DNA of 31,083 nucleotides. Source: an uncultured bacterium (GTDB lineage Bacteria; Verrucomicrobiota; Lentisphaeria; Victivallales; Victivallaceae). Every line of letters starts with the position of its first letter. Position 1 is the stretch's first letter. The translations under genes and the position numbers were made by a program. Of the stretch, positions 15,261 to 23,146 are shown piece by piece. The stretch is taken from contig CASECL010000193.1 in the NCBI GenBank assembly GCA_949286445.1, positions 1-31,083 of the forward strand. Direction: 5' to 3'. Below the pieces are notes generated by a model, which was not told the origin of the DNA, did no database searches, and saw only the letters and a program-made list of their open reading frames with translations.

Positions 15261-16228
15261 TAAAAGAGATTTTCGGTACCGTTGAATATGACAATATAGA
15301 ACTTATTGCCCGGGGCGGAATGGGAACCGTGCTCAAAGCCAGGAAAAAAGGCGTTGAGGGCTTCGAAAAAACTGTGGCAATAAAGATGCTGCTGGAGAGT
15401 CTGTCCCGGGATGAAAAGTTTGTCCAGGACTTTATTGCCGAGGCCAAATGCGTGGCCAACCTGATTCATGAGAATATTGTTCAGATTTATCAGCTTGACA
15501 AATGTCCGGAGGGGTATTATTTTGTCATGGAGTATGTGGACGGCATTTCTCTGCAGGACTTCATGGATTTCCATCAGAAATTCAAAGCAAAACTGCCTTA
15601 TAATCTGGCGGTGTTCATCGCCGCCAGAATAGCCCGCGGTCTGGCGTATGCCCACAGCCGCAGAGAGGCGGATGGCGAACCCATGGGGATAGTTCACTGC
15701 GACGTCTGTACGCATAATATAATGATAAATTCAGAAGGAGTGCCGAAGTTGACCGATTTCGGTATTGCCCGGGTGACAACCAGAAAGTTTGACGGCAGAG
15801 TTTCCGGCAAATTGGCGTTTATGTCGCCGGAACAGTCGCGCCGGGAAGAGGTGGATTTCCGTTCTGATATTTATTCACTGGGTATGGTTTTATTCTATAT
15901 GCTTTCAGGCGAACCGGCCCGGGATTGTTCCGGCGAGGCGGAAGATATTCTGGATAAAGCGAAAAATAATGAACTGCGCTGGCAGCTGCTCCCCGGTGAC
16001 GTCCCGGATGATCTCCGGAAAATTCTGGAAAAAATGCTGGCAGGAAGGAAAGAAGAACGGTATTCCGATACCTCAGTTCTGGCTTATGAACTGGAATATC
16101 ATATTTACAAGGATGGTTACGGCCCGACCATTGTTACTCTGGCTGATTATATGCGTAAACTGCTGCCCGGACGTTTCGGCGGCACGGCAGAAGATATAGA
16201 TCAGCTCGACCGGACGGTGGTGATGTAA
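15257..16228 (+). CDS. Soluble Ser/Thr protein kinase (Hanks type), non-RD
   Basis: Phosphorylates proteins on Ser/Thr, target unknown. The ATG at 15257 overlaps the HD gene stop and has a gaggggg site at 15242-15248; an upstream in-frame TTG at 15236 is less likely. In the resulting 323-residue protein: Gly-rich loop ARGGMGTV (18-25), ATP lysine Lys43 (VAIKM), helix-C Glu62 (FIAEAK), catalytic loop HCDVCTHN (147-154), DFG at 167-169, and MSPEQ at 189-193. The catalytic loop has Cys in place of the usual Arg (HRD to HCD) but keeps Asp149 and Asn154, so it should be active and not controlled through an RD-type activation loop. No transmembrane segment or extracellular sensor follows, and the kinase fills most of the protein. 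Confidence 0.9.
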   Translation: MIKEIFGTVEYDNIELIARGGMGTVLKARKKGVEGFEKTVAIKMLLESLSRDEKFVQDFIAEAKCVANLIHENIVQIYQLDKCPEGYYFVMEYVDGISLQDFMDFHQKFKAKLPYNLAVFIAARIARGLAYAHSRREADGEPMGIVHCDVCTHNIMINSEGVPKLTDFGIARVTTRKFDGRVSGKLAFMSPEQSRREEVDFRSDIYSLGMVLFYMLSGEPARDCSGEAEDILDKAKNNELRWQLLPGDVPDDLRKILEKMLAGRKEERYSDTSVLAYELEYHIYKDGYGPTIVTLADYMRKLLPGRFGGTAEDIDQLDRTVVM

Positions 16229-16261
16229 AAAGTGTAATGTAAGTTGGAAAGCCGTTGAAAA

Positions 16262-16277
16262 AGAGAGAGAGAGAGAG
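16262..16277. repeat. AG dinucleotide run in the leader of the MBL-fold gene
   Basis: Eight AG units run uninterrupted from 16262 to 16277, immediately followed by gaggacagga, which contains the likely ribosome site for the ATG at 16290. Slippage here would change the distance and strength of the purine-rich binding site without affecting a reading frame. Confidence 0.85.
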
Positions 16278-16289
16278 GACAGGACTCCA

Positions 16290-16898
16290 ATGGAAGTAAA
16301 AATATCGCCGGTCGGAGCTTATGAGGCAAATTGTTATTTTGTTTACGACCCCAAAGATAAATTTCTTTATGTGATTGATCCCGGGAGTGATGCCGGAGAT
16401 ATTATTGACATTGCGGAAAGTTTTGATTTTGAACAGGCGGCAATCCTGCTTACCCACGGGCATTTCGACCACTTCAACGCCCTGAATGAGGTGGCGGAAA
16501 AGCTCAAGGCAAAATATGTTCTGATCGGTGCGGCCGACCTGGAACTGCTGAAGAGTCCGTTCAATAATCAGGAACCATATTATCCGGCATTGACTGAATT
16601 TCCCCCGCTTTCCACCTGCCCGCCGGAAAATGCAGTGTATGAAATGCTGCCTTCACCCGGCCACAGCCCAGGCGGAGTATGTTATTACTTCCCCGGCATA
16701 CCGGCGATGTTTACCGGAGATACAATTTTTGCCGGTTCGGTGGGCAGAACCGATCTTCCAGACGGAGACTGGGAGACTTTGCTTGAGTCGATAAAAAGCA
16801 ATATTCTTGAAAGAGAGGATTCCCTCCGGCTCTATCCCGGGCATGGTCCGGCGACCACCGTGGGTACTGAGAGAATGATGAATCCTTATTTGCGCTGA
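16290..16898 (+). CDS. MBL-fold metallohydrolase (glyoxalase II-like)
   Basis: A 202-residue zinc hydrolase of the glyoxalase II/YcbL group. Metal ligands are all present: THGHFDH at 55-61 (His56, His58, Asp60, His61), His125 (PSPGHSPGG), Asp144 (FTGDTIFAGSVGRTDL) and His185 (LYPGHGPATT). The GSVGRTDL and YPGHGP wording is typical of YcbL-like hydrolases that lack the C-terminal substrate-binding helices of glyoxalase II; hydrolysis of a thioester such as S-lactoylglutathione or a related substrate is possible but not shown. The protein is cytoplasmic, and it is followed after 38 bases by glmM. Confidence 0.92.
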   Translation: MEVKISPVGAYEANCYFVYDPKDKFLYVIDPGSDAGDIIDIAESFDFEQAAILLTHGHFDHFNALNEVAEKLKAKYVLIGAADLELLKSPFNNQEPYYPALTEFPPLSTCPPENAVYEMLPSPGHSPGGVCYYFPGIPAMFTGDTIFAGSVGRTDLPDGDWETLLESIKSNILEREDSLRLYPGHGPATTVGTERMMNPYLR

Positions 16899-16936
16899 CA
16901 GTTGAAAATAAAAAAGAGGAAAGAACATTTTTCAAA

Positions 16937-18280
16937 ATGAGAAAACTTTTTGGCACAGACGGCATCCGCGGTAAGGCAAACCGTTATCCTATAACCGCAG
17001 AAATGGCATTGATGGTAGGCAAAGCTACCGCCAAAGTATTCAGCACCAGCGGCAAACGCTGCCGTGCGGTGCTGGGCAAAGACACCAGATTGAGCGGTTA
17101 CATGCTGGAAACTGCATTGACCAGCGGACTTCTGAGTATGGGTATGGAAGTTCTCCAGGTCGGCCCGATGCCCACCCCGGCAGTGGCGCACCTGACCCGC
17201 TCGATGAATGCTGACTGCGGAATTATGATCACCGCCAGTCACAACCCGGCGGAAGATAACGGAATTAAACTCTTTTCTTCCGACGGTTTCAAACTCCCGG
17301 ATGAAGTCGAGATGGAGATCGAAAAATATATTCTCTCCGGAACTTTGAACAGCGATGATATTCCCGCCGGAGCTATCGGCAAAGCGTACCGTCTGGATGA
17401 TGCCCGGGGGCGTTATATTGAGTTTGCCAAAAGCCCGTGTCACGTCCGGCTGAATAATTTGAAAGTGGTGGTCGATTGCGCCAATGGTGCGGCTTATTCA
17501 CTTGCCCCGCTGATTTTCCGCGAACTGGGAGCGGAAGTGGTGGAATACGGCGTGAAACCGGACGGTATGAACATCAATGACAATTGCGGCGCGCTTCATC
17601 CGGAGAAACTTTCACAGCTGGTGCGGGAACATCACGCTGATTGCGGTATTGCTCTGGACGGCGATGCTGACCGGGTGATTTTCTGCGACGAAAACGGAGA
17701 AGAGGTGAATGGAGACCGGATTATCGGCATGCTGGCACTGGAGATGAAGCGCAAAGGCCGGCTGAATTCTGATACTGTGGTCGTTACCGGCATGAGCAAT
17801 CTCGGCCTGCACCGGGCGATGAAGGCGGCGGGAATTCATGTGGAAGTAACCGATGTCGGCGACCGTTATGTGATTGAGCGGATGCGCGAAAATAATTTCA
17901 ATATCGGCGGCGAACAGTCCGGGCATATTATTTTCTCGGATTACTCCACTACCGGAGACGGCATAATCTCCGCACTTCATGTGATGGAATTGATGGTTAC
18001 CAGCGGGAAGAAGTTAAGCGAACTGGCCTCTTTTATGACCGTTTTCCCGCAGGAAATCCGTTCGATTGCCGTGGCAAGAAAGACTCCTTTCAATGAACTG
18101 GTGAAATTGCCGGAAGTTATCGCGGAATGTGGTAAACAGCTGGGCGATTCCGGACGCACAATCGTCCGTTATTCCGGAACGGAAAACAAGATCCGGGTGC
18201 TGGTGGAAGCGGAAAAGGCGGCGGATGTCGCCTTCTGGTGTGATAAATTATGTGAAACCGTCAAAGAGGAGCTGCTCTGA
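16937..18280 (+). CDS. glmM: Phosphoglucosamine mutase GlmM
   Basis: Converts glucosamine-6-phosphate to glucosamine-1-phosphate on the route to UDP-N-acetylglucosamine for peptidoglycan and lipopolysaccharide. The 447-residue protein shows FGTDGIRG (5-12), the phosphoserine loop TASHNPAEDNG with Ser101, the magnesium loop LDGDADR, the sugar-binding GGEQSGH and the C-terminal phosphate site RYSGTENKIRVLVE. A purine-rich site (agaggaaag, about 16914-16922) precedes the ATG. The gene is followed one base later by a GlmU-like acyltransferase gene, the enzyme type that acts next in the pathway, so the pair is probably a functional unit. Confidence 0.96.
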   Translation: MRKLFGTDGIRGKANRYPITAEMALMVGKATAKVFSTSGKRCRAVLGKDTRLSGYMLETALTSGLLSMGMEVLQVGPMPTPAVAHLTRSMNADCGIMITASHNPAEDNGIKLFSSDGFKLPDEVEMEIEKYILSGTLNSDDIPAGAIGKAYRLDDARGRYIEFAKSPCHVRLNNLKVVVDCANGAAYSLAPLIFRELGAEVVEYGVKPDGMNINDNCGALHPEKLSQLVREHHADCGIALDGDADRVIFCDENGEEVNGDRIIGMLALEMKRKGRLNSDTVVVTGMSNLGLHRAMKAAGIHVEVTDVGDRYVIERMRENNFNIGGEQSGHIIFSDYSTTGDGIISALHVMELMVTSGKKLSELASFMTVFPQEIRSIAVARKTPFNELVKLPEVIAECGKQLGDSGRTIVRYSGTENKIRVLVEAEKAADVAFWCDKLCETVKEELL

Positions 18281-18281
18281 A

Positions 18282-19154
18282 ATGTCGGCAAATGTTTCAA
18301 TCGTAAGTACTTCGGTGCCATCTCTCAAACCGGTTACCCAGGAGTTGAGTACCATCAAGTTCGGGGGGAGCCATCTGCATTATTTTCTGGTTTCCAAATT
18401 TGAAGACTTCGCTGATGATGTCGAAGTGGAATTGCGTTCCGATTTCTGGCCGGGAGATGAATTCGTCGCCATGCTCAAGGAGCTTAACACCTCCGCCGTG
18501 GTCAGAAACAAGTCGGGTGAAGTGCTGCTGAAACTTGATCTGCCCGGAAAAAAGGGCAAAGTCAGGGAATTTTCCACTGACGAGGGCGGATCATTTCAGA
18601 TCATCCGTCCCTGGCAGCTGCTGGATCTTAATGAAAAGATTGTCGGAGCAATTGAAGGCAATCACATTGAGGGCATTATCCGGCCCGGAGTGAACATCGA
18701 CGGGTTTATCCGGCTGGGTCTGGACAGTGTCATTCTGCCCGGAGTTTACATCGAGGGCAATGTGGCAATCGGTAAAAACTGCAAAATCGGTCCCAACTGC
18801 TACATCCGCGGCAATACTTCGATAGGCGACAACTGCCACATCGGTCAGGCGGTGGAGATCAAAAATTCACTGATCATGGATAAAGTAAGTGCCGGACATT
18901 TGAGTTATATCGGTGATTCGGTAGTTTCCTCCAATGTGAATTTCGGTGCCGGCACCATTGTGTCCAATCTGCGCCATGATAACGACAATCACCGTTTCCT
19001 GACTGAAGATGCCGGTCTGGTAGATACCGGACGGCGGAAATTCGGTATGATTGTGGGCGAAAATGTTCATACCGGTATTCGCACAACTGTTTACCCGGGG
19101 CGTCAGCTGGCAAAAGGCCGCAACACGCTGCCAGGCGAAATCGTGAAAAAATAA
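18282..19154 (+). CDS. Left-handed beta-helix acyltransferase, GlmU C-terminal-like, without a nucleotidyltransferase domain
   Basis: Start chosen at ATG 18282 (ribosome site agagga, about 18265-18270), one base after the glmM stop; the frame stays open into glmM but upstream residues are out of frame with any known protein. The 290-residue protein has an N-terminal 110 residues of unknown fold, then hexapeptide repeats (about 115-260; IRPGVN, ILPGVY, IEGNVA, IGKNCK, IGPNCY, IRGNTS, IGDNCH). The helix carries EIKNSLIMDKVSAGHLSYIG and NFGAGTIVSNLR, closely like GlmU's acetyltransferase site including the catalytic His (HLxYxGD). The pyrophosphorylase domain is missing, so it would supply only acetyl transfer to glucosamine-1-phosphate, or a related sugar. 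Its place beside glmM supports this, but substrate is inferred. Confidence 0.88.
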   Translation: MSANVSIVSTSVPSLKPVTQELSTIKFGGSHLHYFLVSKFEDFADDVEVELRSDFWPGDEFVAMLKELNTSAVVRNKSGEVLLKLDLPGKKGKVREFSTDEGGSFQIIRPWQLLDLNEKIVGAIEGNHIEGIIRPGVNIDGFIRLGLDSVILPGVYIEGNVAIGKNCKIGPNCYIRGNTSIGDNCHIGQAVEIKNSLIMDKVSAGHLSYIGDSVVSSNVNFGAGTIVSNLRHDNDNHRFLTEDAGLVDTGRRKFGMIVGENVHTGIRTTVYPGRQLAKGRNTLPGEIVKK

Positions 19155-19168
19155 AGAGTGATATATTG

Positions 19169-19579
19169 ATGAACTCCAGGAGCTTTTATCTGTTTGCAAT
19201 ACCTGCGGCAATCCTGTTTGCCGGGTGTTTCACGCTGCCTGACGGCGATCCGCCGCAAGGTGGAATAGTTGACCAGTCCGCTTTTTCCGGCGAAAATAAG
19301 ACCTATTCCGCCGCCGCCATGCGGGAATATTTTGAAACGGTACTGCCGGCTGAACTGCATTCCCGTTTGCCGAAGGGAGAAAAAATCACTTTGGAGATTG
19401 ATTCACCGGAATTTGCCTTTCTGGTGCCGATGACTTCCGCCTGGGGATGGCTCGGCGGAGGATCAATAAGGAAATATCACCTCCGCGGTGAAAAGAAAAA
19501 CGGCTTTTGGCGGGTGAGTCTGCGTGAAGCCGGAGCCGGAGAAATTTATTCCCGGGAACTCCCGATACAGAAAAAATAA
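19169..19579 (+). CDS. Small lipoprotein of unknown function
   Basis: ATG 19169 is chosen over the TTG at 19166 directly before it; the purine-rich site aaagagtga at 19153-19160 overlaps the preceding stop. The 136-residue product has a short signal with lipobox LFAGC, predicting lipidation at Cys20. The mature part has a WGWLGGGSIRKYHLRGEKKNG stretch that reads as beta strands and a basic C-terminus. I do not recognise a family. It lies 14 bases after the GlmU-like gene, probably the last gene of that unit. Confidence 0.75.
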   Translation: MNSRSFYLFAIPAAILFAGCFTLPDGDPPQGGIVDQSAFSGENKTYSAAAMREYFETVLPAELHSRLPKGEKITLEIDSPEFAFLVPMTSAWGWLGGGSIRKYHLRGEKKNGFWRVSLREAGAGEIYSRELPIQKK

Positions 19580-19630
19580 ACGGCAGTAAACCTGCGGAAC
19601 TGCCTCCGTAAATCAGAATAAAAAAGAAAA

Positions 19631-19676
19631 CGGGCAGGAAAAGTACTTTCATTAAAAAAAGTATTTTTCCTGCCCG
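19631..19676 (-). terminator. Strong intrinsic terminator of the GH31 gene (hairpin in the convergent gap)
   Basis: A 19-pair inverted repeat, 19631-19649 with 19658-19676, has an 8-base loop and one non-Watson-Crick position. On the - strand it lies about 50 bases past the GH31 stop and is followed by ttttcttttttat, a good U-tract. It also lies 50 bases after the + strand lipoprotein stop, where the downstream sequence (gtgtttatcc) is a poorer U-tract; it may act in both directions. Confidence 0.85.
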
Positions 19677-19726
19677 GTGTTTATCCTGTTTAAAGAAAAT
19701 CAATTAAGACAGGATAATCTCCTTTG

Positions 19727-21823
19727 TTATTTTTCCGGAGCCGCCGTACCGCGGCGGAAAAACGGTATTTCATCCAGAGGAGCTTCCACTTCAGCCCAGG
19801 TGTTGCCGGAATATACTTTGCCGTTGTTGCCATTTATCCAGCTTCCGGCGGGGAAGTATACCTGGCGGCTGACCGCGCCCTCTTCCATCACCGGGGCAAT
19901 CAGAATGTTCCGGCCGAAAAGATATTCGTCTGAGATGTTGAAAGTATTCCGGTCATCCGGATAGGCCATGGGCAGAAGCCGCATCATCGGCCAGCCGCGT
20001 TTACAGCAGTATTCGGCTTCCGACAGTATATAATCCCTCAGGCTTTCGCGGAGTTTCAGCATCTTGTGGAATATCTGCTTGACGCTGTCCGGGAAACGGT
20101 AGAGTTCTCTTTCATCAATGCCGTGCACCCGGCAATGGGAATTGAACATGCCGAATTCAAAGGAACGGATCATCAATTCCTCCGTTGTGTCGCCGAGAAA
20201 TCCTCCGATATCCTGACTCCAGAAGGTAAATCCGCACGCTCCCAGACTCAGCCCGCCGCAAAGCTGCGGTCTCATGTTGTTAAAGTCCGGGCTGCTGTCT
20301 CCGCCCCAATGCAGAGGATAACGCTGAGAACCTGCCCACGCACTTCTCGCCCACACCATGCCGTTGCCGGTTTTTTCCCTGGTGATTTCACTTACGACAC
20401 GGTTGTAGAGCAGGGGATAAAGATTGTGCATCCGGTGGCCCGGCGTTCCGTCAAAATAGATCCCGTCAACCGGAGCTTCTTCGCCGAAGTCAGTCTTTAT
20501 CGCCGCCACTCCGAGATCAAAGAGCCGTCCCAGATGTTTTTTCACCACTTTGACTGCGGCGGGGTTGGTAAAGTCAATTACGCCGACTTTGCCGGAAAAT
20601 CCGGGGGTGAGGCAGAGTTTGCAGTCATAAAGTTCTCCGGCAGCGTTTTTGACAAAGCCGTCGCAGGATGCCAGATCATTAAAATATTCACTGCCTTCAG
20701 GAATGTACGGCAGCTGCCAGACGGTTACCAGAGTGCCGGACTTTTTCAGTTCACCCAGCCATTTCTCCAATTCCGGAAAACGCACCGGGTCAAAATTAAG
20801 ATCGCACCGCCATTCCTCGGAAAAATACCCTACATCGGCATGGATTATCCGGCAGGGGAAGTTGTCCGCTTTGAGTTTCTCCACCACTTCGCTCATTTCC
20901 GCCGCGCTGCGGTAGGTGCATTTGCTGTGCCACAATTCAAAACTCCACTCCGGCACCATAGCGGCGCGCCCGGTAAGCGCGGTATAGCGGTCAATGATCT
21001 CTTCCGGTTTTCCGGCAAAGAGAAAATAATCCAGAAAATCATCGTCCAGCAATGCCTGTACTGCCATGGCAGAACGATTGCAGACTTCAAACCGCATCCG
21101 GCAGCTTTGATTGAAAAACACCCCGTACCCGGCAGTATTCCAGAAAAACGGAATTCCCTTGTATATTCTCGGCGTGGCAACCCCCATGGCATCGGAAATA
21201 TCCAGCGTCACTCTCTGGCCGGCTTTGTTGAGTTTGCCGAACTGTTCGCCAAAACCGAAAATGCCGTCTTCCACCGTGGCGGAGAAAAATTCCGCGGCAT
21301 AAGTATGTCCGCATTTGGTATCGTAGCACAATCCAGTATTGATTTCATCGCCCCGGCAGAAAAAGTTGCGTTCGCGCCCGCCGGCAGAACAGACTTTGCC
21401 GCCGTTCTTGAACAGCGTCATTTTGCCGGAATTCAAGTCAATTTCAAGCCGGCAGCTTCCGTTCTGCCAGGAAAGCAGCTGACCGTTGATAACCGGTTCG
21501 GCCGGAGTTTCCGCGCGTGCCGGAGTTTTCAGCAGCATGGGAGTGTTGTTTTCCGGCACTCCACCGGCTTCGGCATAGCGGATGCGGAAAACATCGTTTT
21601 CCAGCCGGTCAATCCGGAGCGTACCGGATATTTTTTCTCCTGTCTTTGCCCGGGTGGCAAAATTGCCCATTTCCGGATCGCCGCTGGAAATTTTTCTCGG
21701 CAGCTGGATCAGACATCCGGCATCAAAAGTGAGTGAAAATCCGTCGCTTTCGCGCAATTTCAACTCCGATATTCCACGCCTTACCAGCGAACTTGTGTCA
21801 TCAAAACATTCAAACAGCGTCAT
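19727..21823 (-). CDS. GH31 family glycoside hydrolase, alpha-xylosidase (YicI)-like
   Basis: Cuts terminal alpha-xylosyl (or alpha-glucosyl) residues from oligosaccharides. The 698-residue protein has an N-terminal beta-sandwich (about 1-285) and a catalytic barrel. The nucleophile is Asp445 (AIKTDFGEE) and the acid/base Asp509 (HWGGDSS), spaced as in YicI; GFTFWSQDIGGF follows. The KTDFGE and WARSAWAG wording matches alpha-xylosidases better than alpha-glucosidases, but the final specificity needs testing. There is no signal peptide, so it acts in the cytoplasm on imported sugars. The start overlaps the 3' end of the upstream URO-D-like gene by 14 bases, indicating coupling. A long antisense open frame exists but is a shadow. 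Confidence 0.92.
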   Translation of the reverse strand: MTLFECFDDTSSLVRRGISELKLRESDGFSLTFDAGCLIQLPRKISSGDPEMGNFATRAKTGEKISGTLRIDRLENDVFRIRYAEAGGVPENNTPMLLKTPARAETPAEPVINGQLLSWQNGSCRLEIDLNSGKMTLFKNGGKVCSAGGRERNFFCRGDEINTGLCYDTKCGHTYAAEFFSATVEDGIFGFGEQFGKLNKAGQRVTLDISDAMGVATPRIYKGIPFFWNTAGYGVFFNQSCRMRFEVCNRSAMAVQALLDDDFLDYFLFAGKPEEIIDRYTALTGRAAMVPEWSFELWHSKCTYRSAAEMSEVVEKLKADNFPCRIIHADVGYFSEEWRCDLNFDPVRFPELEKWLGELKKSGTLVTVWQLPYIPEGSEYFNDLASCDGFVKNAAGELYDCKLCLTPGFSGKVGVIDFTNPAAVKVVKKHLGRLFDLGVAAIKTDFGEEAPVDGIYFDGTPGHRMHNLYPLLYNRVVSEITREKTGNGMVWARSAWAGSQRYPLHWGGDSSPDFNNMRPQLCGGLSLGACGFTFWSQDIGGFLGDTTEELMIRSFEFGMFNSHCRVHGIDERELYRFPDSVKQIFHKMLKLRESLRDYILSEAEYCCKRGWPMMRLLPMAYPDDRNTFNISDEYLFGRNILIAPVMEEGAVSRQVYFPAGSWINGNNGKVYSGNTWAEVEAPLDEIPFFRRGTAAPEK

Positions 21824-22871
21824 TTTGTTTTTCCCTTATTTGATTGGCCGCGCTTAACATGGCCAGATAATTTTCCGCCGGAACATATTCCGGAATGGAG
21901 TTTCCGGTGCCGATAGCAAAGCCATTGGCCATTTCCTGATATTCAAGTGCTTTTTCCGCAGTTTCCCGGGCAATTTCCTCCGGAGTGGAACTTACAATAA
22001 AATTCATATCAATACCGCCGAAAAGCGCGATACGGCTGGAATAATCCTTAATCCAGCGTTCAAATGGCGCAATGGCATCTTCATTGGAGTGTTTTGCATC
22101 AATTCCGGCATCAATCAGGTCATCCATAACCTCAAATATACAGCCGCAACTGTGAAGCAGAAACGGTTTCCCCGCCCCGTGAACCAGATCAATAATCCGC
22201 CGGTACTGGGGAATAATGTGATCTCTTACCGTATCGGGCATGGTAAGAAGCGAGTTGCGGAAACCCAGGTCGTCTCCGAAACGGCAGACACAGTAAATAT
22301 CACCGAATTCCCGCAGAAAACGTTCCCAGATATTGAAACTCAAATCACCGATACGGCGGTATAAGTCAGCATAGGTATCCGGTTCATCCATCGCCAGAAA
22401 CGGCAGGTATTCCAGCCCGGTAAGTTCTTCGGATATTTCAAATACTCCGTTGCCGACCCCGCCTACTGCCAGCATATTTTCCGGCATATTTTTATGCAGT
22501 GCCTCATATTGCGGGGCCGCCATTTCATACCAGTTCTGCTCCACCTGTTTCCAGGGGAATTTAAGCAGATCAGCCCTGCTTTGCACCGGGCCTTTGCCGC
22601 CGCAGAGTGCCCCGCCAGGCGGAGTTGCCATGGTTATGCACTGCTCAAAGGTTACCACATCATAACCGGTATCCCGGAAGAATTTGCAGTAGATGGCAAA
22701 GGCTTCATCCCAGGCAGATCTTTTCATCAATCCATCCAGGTCAGTGCCGGTTAATTTGCCGATAACTCTATAAGATACATTATGTTCATAGATGGACAAG
22801 ATCTTGTTTTTCCGGTTTCGCGTGGCGTTGACAAAACGGCGGAAATCCGGTTTTACCCGGGTCTGAAACAT
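21810..22871 (-). CDS. Uroporphyrinogen decarboxylase-fold protein (MtaA/URO-D superfamily)
   Basis: A 353-residue protein with the URO-D fold but not a normal HemE. Residues 238-244 carry LLHSCGC, like the HxC zinc site of MtaA/MtbA cobamide methyltransferases (His240, Cys242), in FLLHSCGCIFEVMDDLIDAG. The third zinc-binding cysteine usual in methyltransferases is not at the expected C-terminal position (GFAIGTGNSIPEYV). ALFGGIDMNFIVSSTPEEI near 282-300 fits the family's conserved barrel strand. A strong aggagg site (22878-22883) precedes the ATG. It is translationally coupled to the GH31 gene, so a sugar-linked role is inferred. URO-D-like genes in carbohydrate loci have no settled function that I know of. 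Confidence 0.85.
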   Translation of the reverse strand: MFQTRVKPDFRRFVNATRNRKNKILSIYEHNVSYRVIGKLTGTDLDGLMKRSAWDEAFAIYCKFFRDTGYDVVTFEQCITMATPPGGALCGGKGPVQSRADLLKFPWKQVEQNWYEMAAPQYEALHKNMPENMLAVGGVGNGVFEISEELTGLEYLPFLAMDEPDTYADLYRRIGDLSFNIWERFLREFGDIYCVCRFGDDLGFRNSLLTMPDTVRDHIIPQYRRIIDLVHGAGKPFLLHSCGCIFEVMDDLIDAGIDAKHSNEDAIAPFERWIKDYSSRIALFGGIDMNFIVSSTPEEIARETAEKALEYQEMANGFAIGTGNSIPEYVPAENYLAMLSAANQIREKQNDAV

Positions 22872-22902
22872 TTTTTTCCTCCTGTCGGTTGTTTAACTTG
22901 CG

Positions 22903-22941
22903 TTTTACTTTATATCAAAAATTATATAAAATCAAGTAAAA
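22903..22941. promoter_or_regulatory. AT-rich promoter region with inverted repeat upstream of the URO-D/GH31 pair
   Basis: The sequence ttttactt at 22903-22910 is matched exactly by aagtaaaa at 22934-22941, arms centred about 31 bases apart, 32-70 bases before the ATG at 22871. The region to about 23060 is very AT-rich and on the - strand carries TATAAT (22926-22921) without a clear -35 partner. It probably holds the promoter and may hold an operator; no specific regulator is identifiable. Confidence 0.4.
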
Positions 22942-23060
22942 AATATCATAAATAAAATCATTTTTTCAAAATAACTACAGAATAAGTTTTTATAAAAAAA
23001 TATATAACAAAAATTTGCGGCGCAGCGTATGAGCAGGAAAAATATATTTTTTTACATATT

Positions 23061-23112
23061 CCAAGAGCCGGACAGGAACGGAGTAAATATCCCCGTTCCC
23101 TCCGGCTCTTGG
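23061..23112 (-). terminator. Large hairpin downstream of the GH29 gene
   Basis: A 12-pair outer stem (23061-23072 with 23101-23112), a 1-2 base internal loop and a 7-pair inner stem (23075-23081 with 23093-23099) close an 11-base loop. It is about 35 bases past the fucosidase stop. On the - strand the following bases are A-rich (aatatgtaaaaaaa), not a U-tract, while on the + strand a T7 run follows (23118-23124). It may end or stabilise the fucosidase mRNA or block antisense transcription; terminator status is tentative. Confidence 0.55.
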
Positions 23113-23146
23113 AAAGATTTTTTTATGTTCTGACTCTGTTTCCGGG

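Noticed and set aside
18129..18281. N-terminal extension of the GlmU-like protein into glmM
   Set aside because: The extra 51 residues are tryptophan/arginine-rich and read through the end of glmM in another frame; a good ribosome site and ATG lie at 18282.
20066..21736. Open frame of 556 codons on the + strand opposite the GH31 gene
   Set aside because: It lies wholly antisense to a well-supported GH31 gene, its product shows no recognisable domain, and it has no ribosome site; it is a codon-bias shadow.
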